Assembly (NCBI GenBank): GCA_021307315.1
Contig: JAJSPD010000037.1
Coordinates: 423,309 to 487,308 of the forward strand
Source: Bisporella sp. PMI_857
Lineage: Eukaryota; Ascomycota; Leotiomycetes; Helotiales; Helotiaceae
Direction: 5' to 3'
DNA length: 64,000 nt
Positions 44,556-57,144 of the stretch are shown in pieces; within the stretch, counting starts at the first letter, position 1, and every line of letters starts with the position of its first letter. The notes under the pieces are model-generated. The model saw only the letters and a program-made list of their open reading frames with translations. It did no database searches and had not been told where the DNA came from. Made by a program: the position numbers and the translations under genes.

Positions 44556-46617
44556 TTATCTCTTTTTTCCAATCACATTTTCAAGTTCTGTCTTGGGAAC
44601 AATATATGGCTGCAGCTTGTCGCCGATCTTTGTCCTTTGCTCAAATGCATACGCCATACCAATCAGGTTTGCGTCACTGAATCTAGCTCCAAGAAAACTG
44701 AGACCAAATCTAAAATAGAAGAGTTAGCAAACGACAAAATAAATGATTAATATCAAACAACGTACGGAATATGAGGCGCAGATTCGACCAAACCCCATGA
44801 ATTGCTCACCACAGGTACCCCGACTGGATAAAATCCTAAAGGAACCGTCACTATTGGGGCGCCGATAGTAGTAGCTTGATCGTATGCAAATTTTGTTGGT
44901 AGGATCACCGCATCGAGATTGTTGCGCTCGATAGCACCAATAAGACCACCATCCCCGTTATAATACATATTTTGTTGGTAAGCAGGCCAGAAACGAGGGT
45001 CGGTGTTATTGTAAGCATCTGGTTGCAAGGCCGCATCCCATAGACCAGTGTCTCTGTTAGGGTAGTCTTCTAAAGGATATGTCTGAGTAAAATTCCGCAA
45101 ATCAGCGAGAGAGGTGATATTTTTAGGGTTATAAGTTAGTAATTCAAGATATCCTGGAAGGTTAACCACAATATCCGCATTTCGAAGTACTGACGATAGT
45201 TGTGAATTAAAATACTCGGTAGATGCGGTGAAGTTGGTGTCCTCGACAATTGTAGCTCCCGCTGCTTTTAGAATGCCTAATGCTTGGTTGAAAGCGTTGA
45301 TTCGAGGTCCGCTAGTGTTGTCTGCATTTAAATTCAAAGATATAACATCTCGTGGAATGCCTAGTCGAGAGCCAGAGAGTGCCGAAAAAGTACACGCGGA
45401 AATGTAATCGGGAATATCCCCCTCTGCAGGAATAGCAGATGTGTAATTATCTCTTGGGTCTACACCAGCAATTGCTTGCAGAATGTGAGCCGCATCTTTC
45501 ACATTTCTACTAAGAGGTCCAACAGTGTCGTAATGTTCGCTAATAGGAATTACCAGGTGCCTAGATGTCAATCCAACAGCTATAAATGTGTTAATCTTAG
45601 AGCACGCCCAATACTGGGAAGTTCACGCACTTGGCTTAATCCCGACCAAATTATTGAACTCAGCTGGTGCCAAGATTGAGCCATCGGTCTCGGTTCCTAC
45701 ACAGCCCAAGGTTAGACCAAGCGCTGATGCTATCCCACATCCACTTGAGCTTCCCTCTGGGTCCTCATGAGGGAAGTAGGGTCCATACGCTTGGCCACCA
45801 ATTGCTGACCAGCCATTAGAAGAATTAAGGGATCTAAAATTAGCCCATTGGCTCATATGAGCCTTTCCAAGAAGTATTGCTCCTGCTTCACGAAGCTTTT
45901 GTGCGACTGTGGCATCTCTTGGTACTTTCGCACCTAGAAGAGCCCAGGAACCGGCGGTAGTGTTCATCTGGTCGTTCGTAGCAATATTGTTCTTGATGAG
46001 CAGAGGAATTCCGTGCAATGGCCTAGCACTATTAGTAGGGCAAGGCGTCTTATCTCAGGGATATCCCTACCCACGAATTTTTCCTGCCGAACGTTCAATA
46101 TCTAGCTGAGATGCAATAGCTAGAGCTTCTGGGTTCACCTCATCAACAGCATGTAGCGCATCATTAACCTCAGATATTCTGGCAAGGTAGGCCTAGCTCT
46201 ATTGTCAGCAAAATATCAGGCTCTGTCCACCCCAAGACACCGTACTCAACGCTCGACCTACTGTCGTACTATGACCAGGATGGTATACACCTGAACAGGA
46301 CATGAAACATATTCGGCAGGAAGCAGAATGGCACCACTTCAATTGAGGAGACGCGAACATACCTTCACGAGATCAACGCTTGTGAATTTGTTACGTGCCA
46401 GACCTTCTGTAAGAGTCTCAATAGTAGCATCAATTAGTTTTGGGAATTCTGCTAAATGTATCGATCAGTTTCATACCAGATGAATTTAAGGAAGCCACTT
46501 ACCCATGGAATATGAAGGTTTGCGCATCAATCCTGCTGTAACACCACTAATTAATAGCAGGAACAGCAGTCCCAACAGAAGTGCAAGGCTGCTTCTATGT
46601 ATGCCTGTCTGTGGCAT
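44556..46617 (-). CDS. secreted amidase (amidase signature family)
   Basis: Exons 46503..46617, 46363..46448, 46071..46192, 45631..46022, 44766..45579, 44556..44709; 560 aa; five introns of 48-170 nt that all keep frame. The amidase-signature Ser-Ser-Lys triad is visible: Lys in LLIKNN, cis-Ser in PEGSSSGCG, nucleophile Ser in GTETDGSIL. Family members hydrolyse C-N amide bonds of diverse amides. A signal peptide or signal anchor (SLALLLGLLFLLLISGVTAG) sends it to the secretory route, unlike GatA-type relatives. The body continues FPKLIDATIETL, SPVGLTSRHLVIPISEH-type region (LTSRHLVIPISEHYDTVGPL), APIVTVPLGFYPVGVPV and ends GKKR. Gene looks intact. Substrate unknown. Confidence 0.93.
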
Positions 46618-47958
46618 TGTGGCTAACGTATCCTGAAGTCTGAATGACGATGTTGGTAATAGTTGGTAAGAGCTTGCCACAAACCAATATCGAAGTGATA
46701 TGTCCCCAGCGGAAAGATTATTAATCAATCTACCCCAAAGGCGCTTCCACGTTGGATAGAACATGAGTTCCGGCGAAGATCTAGGGAAAGGAGGTGGTCA
46801 ACAAGGCGGTCGCGAGATGCGACGTTATTAGGTGTCCAAAGGGATTCTGAGCCGCATCTCTCTCCTTTCGGAGCCGTCAAATTTGACCCTTTTGTAGCTA
46901 CAAATCCTTTTCACATATGACAAACATTAGTTACGCACCAATATCAAGTCAGAAGTCATCTATGACTAGTTTTCATTATGTGCAAGCTTTTCTGATTGTA
47001 TAAGAAAATGGTGGCTGTTTCAATGTTCTTCACTTTGCGAGTGCCAAGAATATGCCAAGGAACATAAACAGCCTTTTCCGCTTTTTAACATGTTGTACAC
47101 TTCATGGTCTTTCTCCATTATTTTTCTTGTGTCAGATCATAGCTTATCTGCTTTATTTTAATCTACTTTTCAAGTAAATCGAACCAGAATTGTGGAGCTA
47201 CAAGCGTTTTAGCTTGAAAGGCAGTGAGAAAAACGCAAGAAATTGGTCTAACAATTTGAACAGATCATCTGTGTAACGTCAGACTTCTCGGCCCTTCGGG
47301 TAGAACACACGGACCCTCTGATACCTCACTACAGTGTGGGCAAAAAGCGATGGACCGCCCCCCCGCCCCCTCCCCCCCCCTCTCTTTGTAGCGTAACCTA
47401 TATACGCAGTTTCAGGGCTGCAGTTTTTAATGTACGTATTTTTACTCCCCTAAAGCAACTGCGCTAGCAAGGGGGGGAGGGGGTTCCGTCACTTTTTGCG
47501 TCCTACTGTACATCTCTGACTTGCACGAGCTTTAGTGATAACAAGTGTGATAAGGGATCTGCACAGCCTCGTCATAGATTAAACACCCTCACCTCACACA
47601 TATTCTTGGTCCACAAGTAGCGGCATCACTTGGCGTATGCGAAGGACTGGCCTATAGCGGCTAAGAAAGAAATGAACTATCAGATAAAAGCTCACTGGCA
47701 AGAAGAAAAAAGGGCTTCTGAGAACCACTCGTCTAATGCTTAGGTGACTATCCAATGAGACAAACAACTCCCACCAAATGGAACCTAAGAATTAAATGAG
47801 GCAAAGCTCAAACATCCTCTTGAAAATTGACAGAAATTATTCCTTAACCCATAGCCTTGTGCATAACCCCTGAAAGAAGTAAAACTTGCCCTGACCACTC
47901 TATACCTTTGACCAATTGGACTCCCACTATTCAAACACTAAAACAGAGTATTTGTTCC
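46618..47958. other. intergenic with a MITE
   Basis: 1.3 kb between the amidase start and the 3' end of the membrane protein gene. The only recognised element is the MITE at 47332-47508. Confidence 0.5.
47332..47508. mobile_element. Tc1/mariner-type MITE with TA target duplication
   Basis: The element starts cagtgtgggcaaaaagcgat and ends, read on the other strand, with cagtaggacgcaaaaagtga; the inverted arms continue into C-rich tracts (ccgccccccc / gaaccccctcc) for about 45-50 bp. It is flanked on both sides by TA (47330-47331 and 47509-47510), the target duplication of the Tc1/mariner superfamily. At 177 bp with no coding capacity it must be moved by a transposase encoded elsewhere. Confidence 0.8.
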
Positions 47959-49863
47959 TTATTTTTCCTCTTCAGGAATAGCAGCTGCATCATTGATCGA
48001 AGGAACCCCTTCAACATCTTCTACCATCGTTTGGAAGCTAAATTTGGGTGAATGCGACTCACACTGGCATGAAGGACAGTTCCCATCCACGGAGGGTTTC
48101 AGTGCTAATTGAAAACTAGGGCTAGGCTCGTGCGAGAGAGAATAGGAGCTGTTGCTGATAGTGGATGGACCAACGTTGAGTCTTTTCTGGAATTCTACCT
48201 CGTCTGGAATGTTTGACTGCTTGTTATCTAGCTCTTTGTCTTCATAAATGATGCATGGGACAGGCTGTGTTATTGAGTCTCTAACAGCGGGTGAGGCGCC
48301 TGAGATAGAGCCTCTCTTGGAATAAATTCGAGCGAGTGCAGGAGGCCTGCATCTAGCGTCTGAAGTAACCAGCTTCGAGACGTTACTATAGCCAAAAATT
48401 GCCTCCTGGAAATGATCTCTGTCTTTTGCTTGCTTGCCATCGATCAACTCCTTTGTGCCATTTTGGCAAATCTTTGCACCATGAATCATCCATTCTAATT
48501 TGCCATCTGGGACGGAGATTTCTCTCAGTTTTGCTTTGTGACGTCTCAGGAAGAGAAAGTAACGCCCAGACTGCCATAGAGTTAAAGAAGTCAGAATGAT
48601 AAGTGTGACCAGGAACATAATCGAGAGTTGCACAGTATCTTTCCAAATACTAACGTTTCGCAGGGACGGGGAAGCGTAGATAGTGTTAGTTGTAACCATG
48701 TAGGCTTGATAGAATCTGAGGATCTCCTTAGGTGTAGGCGGCGACAAGAGTAGGCCTTTACTAGCAAAATCTTCTAGATGGTACATCCAGTACTGTGCAT
48801 ACCCCATAGTAATATCGTATGTGTCGTTCGTCCATATCCAGGGTATTGCTTCCTCGTTCAGAACGTGTGGTTTTTTTGTGATATTGCATTCTAATCGCGT
48901 GAAGCTTGCATTTTCGACTGTCCCAAATGGTCGCCATATCCTTGCCGATGCTTCTGTAGTATCAGAGTAATTGGTGGCATAAAAATTCTTTGCGTGAAGA
49001 ATAGACAGAGACAATTGCAGTGTATCGTTGTTCGCCTCCATTCTGTTGTCCACTAGTGGATCAGATTGGATCAAAGTAAAAAAGAAAGCAGCACGGACAG
49101 AGTGATTCGTCCTGTCGGCTGAGTGGGCGATCAAGTTGTCCTGCCAGCCGTCAAAGTCTTGTTGGATTCTAAATTTCGATAAATCGAACCATGACGGATT
49201 AAAGGTGTTGCGGTAGGTGGGGAAGGCTGTGATTGCATCATAGAACGTGCCGTCACCACTACCCGTAACATTGTGAAGGATTATCTCCTCCGTGTAATCA
49301 CACATCATGCTCCAGGTTGGATTCCATTCACTTGCAACATAGGTCCAGTCTGCAGTCGAGGGGGGTAAGTAGTCGAGTAGTTGATCGACTGGAAATTCAG
49401 CACTCTCCAAGCTTCGAATAGTTTCGTTCCACAACTCTGTGGCAGTCTCCAGGTTTCCAGTGTAGCCGTCTCCTTTAAGTGTTTGTAGGACCTCAAGTTG
49501 ACTCTTCTGAATAGTACGGGAGGTTCGAAGGGAAATTTTTGCAATAGGTCCTGCAAACATGCAAGCCAATGTCACTGAGATGACCACAATGACTTGGATA
49601 AGTAAGTGCCAGTTGTCTTTAGCAAAAACTTGCCTTCGAAGGACTCTAACTGCGTCCCAGGACTCGCCAGGACCTGAAAGTGTCAGTAGCGTAGATAGCG
49701 GAACATCATTATTGTCCCGTAGGCTTCTTGCGCTTCGTTGCCACCAATATCGAGAGAACGACCAGATACCGACAGTTCCTAAGACAGAGATTAATACATT
49801 GAGAGCGGCTTGAACACTTGTCAAGCCCCAACGCGTCGATACGTTGATCCATGCGCCAGTCAT
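47959..49863 (-). CDS. fungal multi-pass membrane protein of unknown function
   Basis: A single exon; ATG at 49863 chosen (MTGAWINVSTRWG), 634 aa. Predicted membrane segments: residues about 18-38 (AALNVLISVLGTVGIWSF), 86-108 (LIQVIVVISVTLACMFAGPI) and one after about residue 440 (LSIMFLVTLIILTSLTLW). Between the second and third lies a large region with many N-glycosylation sequons (NVTGS, NHS, NDT, NYSD, NAS), so it is probably lumenal or extracellular; the C-terminal 180 residues are cytosolic and disordered. This layout fits a large set of uncharacterised ascomycete plasma-membrane proteins. No transport or enzymatic motif. Confidence 0.8.
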   Translation of the reverse strand: MTGAWINVSTRWGLTSVQAALNVLISVLGTVGIWSFSRYWWQRSARSLRDNNDVPLSTLLTLSGPGESWDAVRVLRRQVFAKDNWHLLIQVIVVISVTLACMFAGPIAKISLRTSRTIQKSQLEVLQTLKGDGYTGNLETATELWNETIRSLESAEFPVDQLLDYLPPSTADWTYVASEWNPTWSMMCDYTEEIILHNVTGSGDGTFYDAITAFPTYRNTFNPSWFDLSKFRIQQDFDGWQDNLIAHSADRTNHSVRAAFFFTLIQSDPLVDNRMEANNDTLQLSLSILHAKNFYATNYSDTTEASARIWRPFGTVENASFTRLECNITKKPHVLNEEAIPWIWTNDTYDITMGYAQYWMYHLEDFASKGLLLSPPTPKEILRFYQAYMVTTNTIYASPSLRNVSIWKDTVQLSIMFLVTLIILTSLTLWQSGRYFLFLRRHKAKLREISVPDGKLEWMIHGAKICQNGTKELIDGKQAKDRDHFQEAIFGYSNVSKLVTSDARCRPPALARIYSKRGSISGASPAVRDSITQPVPCIIYEDKELDNKQSNIPDEVEFQKRLNVGPSTISNSSYSLSHEPSPSFQLALKPSVDGNCPSCQCESHSPKFSFQTMVEDVEGVPSINDAAAIPEEEK

Positions 49864-51440
49864 AGTGGACAGACAATGACAAAGAGTCCTCAAAGTTGAT
49901 TCAGGATGTGAAAAAGTTTTTGATCGCAATTATGAAGCACGATGAGTGATGAAGGTTGTTCCTATCCACTTGTTTATACAACCAATTGCAGGCCCACATA
50001 TAGAAATATAAACCTTGACACTGCTCCAGCAAACTAGCACTGCCACGACTTGTAAACAAGGCCAGCCCATAAATGATCTACTACCATGAGAATAAGGCTC
50101 CAACGGGTACATGTTTTAGATTCCATAGCCTACTTAGCATAGAAAATTTAGAAAGTATTCCTCAGGTAATCCAATTCAACCTCTATAAAGAGGCATTAAA
50201 GGCCTGGCACCCAAAATCTTTCTCTTGTTGGCTTGAAGGTGGATGAAGTATGAAACCTTGTCCAGCCAAGTGTTAACTAATAGGCTATGTGTTGTAGGTG
50301 TCATCTTTCTTCAATGAGCACACAGTTAGGATGATGGCCAAAATTGAAAGATTAGCTGTAATCCTTACCCAGGCATTGGTCTAAATGCAGCCACATCTGA
50401 GCGGGATATCGATTTTCAAGTCTGGCTCCCGTCCCGATCTCTACTGAAAATATGTGGCGCGTAAATCATATTTTCAGTTCATAGGCCGCCTTAATAGGTG
50501 CGATATCTAGAGCAACCAGCCCTTCGGGGGAAAAAAAGTAAGGCGAAAGTCTAAGGCAGTTTCTTGCATGCACTACTCCACCTTACGCCCGGCTTGTGAG
50601 AAACCAAGAATCTGTGGTGTTCAGACTACCAGGGTGCAGCCTATCATTGCAATGAATCACCGTTTTGAATGGAACGGATAATATAGAATTGCATAGATAC
50701 CAAAAGCCAGCTATTGGAATAGTAGACGTGCTCCTCCGCGATTCGACAGTTTTGCTTTGGTGTGAACAAGGCTATGTCCGTGCTACCATACAGCTTTTGC
50801 ACCCATGAATGTCATGAGACTCAGATAGCAAGCATATTTTGGAGGTGTGCCACACCTCGAACTTTTTGAGGCATAGTTGTAATAAAATCTGCGAAACGCA
50901 AACCTCATAATAAGTGTGCTTGCCCATCGTCCTGACAGTCAGCCTCGCAACATCACTCCACAAAATTTTGAGTCGTCTCATTCTTTGGCTAGTTCCCAAG
51001 GCTTTAGGTTAGTGGTGATTCAAGGCAGCGTTCCTCATGACATTCTAATAAGCCTCTTGAAACAGATCGCATCAGGAATAACCCATCCACACCAGAAAAT
51101 GAACGGAGACACAAAGACTCAGCCTTGGAAGGCACACTGGCCTGCAGCCGAATCAAAGAGCACTAAAGAGGAGAACAAGATATATCGTGGGACAAGCCAA
51201 TACTGCGGAAAGTTTGGATACACTGAGAAGGATGAGGATATGGAGAAGGATAAGGTCACTGCTTCTGAGAGTATTGCCTCTGGGGAGAAATGAAGTGGGA
51301 CAATATTGGAGGTTTGGATAAATTGATATTGTGATGATCCATTATTGGGGTTGTACTTTCGTTTATTAAGTTCAAATGTATGAAAAAAAAAACACTACAA
51401 TCCAACCTGGGCGAAATGTATGTATAATTGTATCACAATC
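49864..51440. other. intergenic, mostly empty
   Basis: 1.6 kb upstream of the membrane protein gene and downstream of the CmcJ/AsaB-like gene. Only a possible tiny plus-strand frame at 51099-51293 (separate entry). Confidence 0.4.
51099..51293 (+). CDS. possible small hydrophilic protein, unknown
   Basis: A 64-codon frame beginning MNGDTKTQPWKAHWP and ending in a charged stretch (EKDEDMEKDKVTASES). Low complexity, with no signal peptide and no splice evidence. It is longer if the upstream frame (from 50916) is used. Coding status is weak. Confidence 0.2.
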   Translation: MNGDTKTQPWKAHWPAAESKSTKEENKIYRGTSQYCGKFGYTEKDEDMEKDKVTASESIASGEK

Positions 51441-52530
51441 TCAAGTAAAAAAAATGAATGCTCTTAGCTCAATACTCGCCCGAGGTGCCGCATCTTTGTC
51501 TGCCATTGAGTTATAGAAGCTCGTATGGGCGACACCTATTGATAGATTCAATCAATATAAATCTGAACTTATCAAAGAAGGCATATGACTTACCACCGCG
51601 CCCATTTAAATCAGAATCTGTTTGTTGGAATATTATCACCTCGTCATCTTGCAGATCTTTGAAGTAGTACCATTTATGTTCTGGACTGTAGTAGAATCTT
51701 TCATTTTCAGTGAAGGTCTCTCGGGCTACCATATCCGCCGTGATGCTCTCTGTCCTACGGTCTATGGTACGCCAGTCACAAAGCGCCAACGGCCAGTCAT
51801 TACCAGGTCCGTGAAATGACTTCCAGACGCTATAAGGTTTCAAAAATTTGGTTCGGGAATGATGAGAGCAGCTATGAACTTACTTCACAGTAATGAGACG
51901 ACGATATTGAGCTGGCGAAATGTGGAAAGCCGCGCGAGCGGTGCGACCGGCTGACTGAGGCGAATAATCTAGGAATCATGAATATTTAATAAAGGCTAAT
52001 TATATAGAGAGGCTTACCAGTATGAACAACTGTTGAAGGCTGATCGAATTCGAAGACTTCCTTTGTCTCAATAGAGAACAGTGCATGCCTTTTGCGAACC
52101 TTGTCGTTTACCGTCAACCCATAACTATAACACTGTAGTATATACATACGTTATGCTCCATTATCTTGACCATAGCTGCCTCAGGAAAGTTTTGCGATAG
52201 TACTTTCTCGATTATAGGGTAGTATGTTGTTGTAATACTCTCTTCGTTGTCAAAGTCCGCGGCTGTCAACGAACAATTTATCTTTGCTAAGGTGAACCCA
52301 TATTCAACCAAATCTCTAGAACTCTGGTACGGTCGAAAATTGTGGACTAGGATTTGATTATACTCGAGGGACATGTTTGTCTGCGGGACGACTCCATCAT
52401 TTTCGTACATAATTTCGTATGGTTTCTCAGCCATATGCTTTGGATCCCTGGCGAGATAGGCAGCGGTTGTTTGAACGACTTCTCCCACGTTATCGGTTTC
52501 CAGGAATGTGCTCGTCATTTCTAGTCTCAT
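51441..52530 (-). CDS. CmcJ/AsaB (GA4-desaturase)-family oxidoreductase/hydroxylase
   Basis: Exons 52150..52530, 52018..52099, 51884..51968, 51594..51829, 51441..51535; 292 aa; four introns of 49-58 nt. The family blocks are in order: LVHNFRPYQ, IMEHN then VRKRHALFS, a segment around PAQYRRLI, VWKSFHGPGNDWPLALCDWR, SPEHKWYYFKDLQDDEVIIFQQTDSD, VAHTSFYN and the end APRASIELR. These are typical of fungal proteins named after the cephamycin 7-alpha-methoxylase subunit CmcJ, Aspergillus AsaB and Fusarium GA4 desaturase; members often tailor secondary metabolites. Length is normal. No biosynthetic core gene is nearby, so the substrate cannot be guessed. The gene appears intact. Confidence 0.9.
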
Positions 52531-53431
52531 GGCAGTTACGCTTGCCGTTGTCAATGAGATATGGGTCAGATCTTGATGCTTCTAATTCTATAATTTTCTG
52601 ATGGGGAGGAAGTTCAAGAAAGTGAGATAGAGTGGTTGATCTCGGTGGAGATGATTCTTCGTGCGACTCTGTTTACTGCCGAAACTCAGGGTAAGAAACA
52701 CACGTGGTGCAAACTAACTGTTTGGAATTATCATTATTATTGATATTCCTGAAAGGATACAGAATTGCTTATTTGTACATGCTATATTGGTTGCCCAGAG
52801 AACCAAGGATTGTGCTAGAGTATAAGTTTATTGTCTACCACGTCACTTCACATCCTCTTGGCACACCTCAGTAAAAGCATGTCCTGTACGCCTATCCAAT
52901 AGACATTACAATACGCGTCAATTTCTCTAGGTCACATGGGTTCCACTTTCTAGCACGTGCTACTGGCCGCGGTATTATAATGCTCGTGGCCGCTTTTCCA
53001 GCTAACGGGACTTCAGACTACAATCTGGAGGAGCAGGGAAAGAAATGCTGCTATTGGTAGTGCGACCAGAATTAAAAGTTCTAAAAAGCGGCATTGTAAT
53101 TTCAGTTCCGTATCTCTATGCCACCAATTGTTATACTAAACAAGTACCAAATATTCCAGCTTTTTCCGTCCGTGTACGCTTAGGCTCAACACTGGTACTT
53201 TTAAGAATTTATTAGTATTTTGCATAGCTTTTTGGCATTATAAATATTGCAATACTCTCAGTGCTACTTCATATAGTACAGCCGATTACCAAAGCATCAG
53301 TACCATTATATACTCTTTAGTTTGTTGGGGGCTTGCGAAGAACTTTCGGCGTGATGCAAAAGGCTGGGCATATAGGAAGTAGGACCGGAAACAAGACTTA
53401 ATTTATAACTCATTTTAATTACCATACCAGT
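52531..53431. other. intergenic, no gene seen
   Basis: 900 bp between the CmcJ/AsaB-like gene and the 5S rRNA gene. No gene or repeat seen. Confidence 0.4.
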
Positions 53432-53550
53432 ACATACAACCACAGACTGAGGAAAACTGGGCATCCCGTCCGCTGTGCCATACATAAGCCTCAGATCGGT
53501 AGACTAGTAGTTGGGTGGGTGACCACCAGCGAATCCCTACTGTTGTATGT
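53432..53550 (+). rRNA. 5S ribosomal RNA (dispersed)
   Basis: A 119-bp segment from acatacaaccacagactgag to cctactgttgtatgt with the expected closing stem (acatacaac pairs with gttgtatgt) and the conserved core agtagttgggtgggtgacca and ccagcgaatccct. Followed by a short T-run (tttt) that would terminate RNA polymerase III. Scattered 5S genes, not linked to the large rDNA, are the rule in filamentous ascomycetes. The internal promoter is complete, so it should be functional. Confidence 0.97.
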
Positions 53551-54778
53551 TTTCATTTTTTGCCACCCCAGAAAATCTTGTTTGAAGTTGTGCAAAGGTT
53601 TCGTAATGCTAAACGGCTCAGCTAAGCATTAATGATTATGCAACAGTTTGGACTGAGCGTTTTCAACATAACAGTCCACTCGCTGCAGACACGAGAGCGC
53701 ATTGAAATTACAGATTCGGGAGATTTATATTCTATGAGACGTGAATTCGAATTCTTACATAGGTTGGATGCTCTGGGAGAAGGATTGAATTGGGACCATG
53801 GCTATAGGACCACTCAACATTTTATGTGGGGACAGAACGCAAATTATTATTCGCATCTATAGTAAGTATTTCCAACCAAGATTGCAATGTGCTCACAGCC
53901 AAGGGTGGCTGACCATTAAATAGCTCTAGAGTTTTTGTAACAGGTATATTCTACTACGCGTTCCTCGACGGTCTCATGAACGCCGGAGCTGGATAGAGGT
54001 ATAAATATAGTATTCTTAAAAAGGGAAGGAGCCAGAACGAAATAGAAATGCTTACGACGTATCTCAGAAATCTACCTAATGCATTGAACATTCGAGGACG
54101 AGTTAGGCATATGAAAACGCTCTTTAAGCTTTTAATTTCGCACTCTTTCAGATCTAGAGGCACAAGATACTATCACCTCACACTAGCAAACTAATAGGCG
54201 CTGTAATTTAAACACCACCTAAACAATGGCATGACTTAAATATGCGGAGGTGCCTGGTGGCGGGAGCTGACCAGTGAATAGAGAGAGAGAGGAGGAAGAG
54301 ATGAATAGATAGAGGTGTCCTGGTTGTTGTCCGAGGTGTTAGACTGAATATATACTTGCTCCTTGGGTTTGAAGGTGGGCTAGGCTTTTTGGCGAAATCG
54401 TCGTGGAATGTAGGTGTCTATATGCCAGTAATATTTTCGTCAATAGTGAATATACTACTAAAATATAATGTAGGTTGCTGAAGGAATGATACGTTTTGAT
54501 AAGCACGTGAAAGCTGGAAGCGGTGAGCTCTTAGGGAAAAAGTGAAACATAAGTGAAGTGTCCAAGGAGTGAAACTCAACTAGAATTTCCTCCCTGCGAA
54601 TGTATTTGCTACGAAATTTAGATCATTTGCGACCATATGGCCAGGTGAATCATAATGTGTGTCCGCTGAACGCCTTCGCAGCCCAACCAAGATATCCCTC
54701 TAGACATGAAATTCATAAGACCCAGGGTAATGCGCTCTCAGCCGCCGAAAACCCTCCCCCATATATTTGCCATGTTCA
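53551..54778. other. intergenic, no clear gene
   Basis: 1.2 kb between the 5S gene and the PRMT1 stop. A 76-codon plus-strand frame at 53632-53862 has no supporting signal. Contains a gagagagagaggagg tract at about 54281. Confidence 0.4.
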
Positions 54779-56054
<1,276 letters not shown>

Positions 56055-57144
56055 GATAGCGGTAGATTCTGGAAGTCGTGAGGAGGGGAGTTTAAGGAGA
56101 TAGACGTAGGGGAGGGGTATATTTGGGGCAGAGTTGTGAGGACGAGGCAGTCGAGGCTCGACTTTTTCTGAGAAAATAAATACTGCCTGGCGACTTGACC
56201 GCCCTCCTGATTAGGCGCGGCCAGGGTCCCGGCAAGACTTCGGGACGGGAGGATGCGCATTGGAGAAGCGAAGCCTCAAGCATTAAAAGTAAGCTTGAGA
56301 TCTACCCGGCTCAAGAGGATTACGTAGAAAAAGTCATCTTGATAATGAATACATCTTACAATTGTTGTCAGAATAGAATGCACGTTTTGAACGTGAAATC
56401 CTATGAACACACAGTTGGATTCTTCCTGTTTCTAAAATGTACAGTACAAACCACCAATGCTTGCGACTTCTTTTGTGCGTGGTATTAGACTTCCTCGGGA
56501 AGCAGTTGACAGAAATCTGAGGCAGCTTCCCGCCGTGCATATTTGTAGGCAAGATTCTAGCAGACCATAAGGACTCGGGACTAGAAAGTGAAATCAAGTC
56601 AAGTCAAACGACTCACGCGATAGCTCGATGATTTCCTTTTTGTACCAGACATCAAAATTCTCGAACCTTTTTTGGGGGATAAATTTTTATAGACCGCCTG
56701 CTAAGCGAGCCAATCATAAAGCTTCATATCTCGCCCGCACCTTGAATTGTATTTACTCCAGTGAGCCAGAAACTCGACCATTTTCTCTCACTTTTCTTCC
56801 ACTGCAAACAACACCACATTCAAAACAAACCACCCTCCACCTTCCTCATCACCAACCAACCACCATCCCCCAGCTTCTTCGCCTAATCTGCACTCGTCAG
56901 GGGGCCCAGCTACATCCACGACAATAGACGATATCATCATCTTTTACGAAGCTATAGCTATAGCTAAGGGATAGCTACGGCCATCGCGGGGCAAAGGTGA
57001 CACCGCGGGGCCCTGCCCCTTGTGACTGATCATCACCACCACTCACTATTCCGCGACTCCAAGTATCGACTATTATAATTCAAACCTACTACTACCCGAG
57101 CAAGAATACGATTCATAATCTCTGCATATCATATATTTTTCAAC
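56055..57144. promoter_or_regulatory. divergent promoter region PRMT1 / BRF1
   Basis: 1.1 kb shared by two housekeeping genes. The BRF1 side is rich in CA and CT tracts (caccaccactcac, cctcatcaccaacc), as usual for fungal promoters. No further motif identified. Confidence 0.35.

Noticed and set aside
53632..53862. 76-codon plus frame after the 5S gene
   Set aside because: No homology or signals recognised; likely chance.
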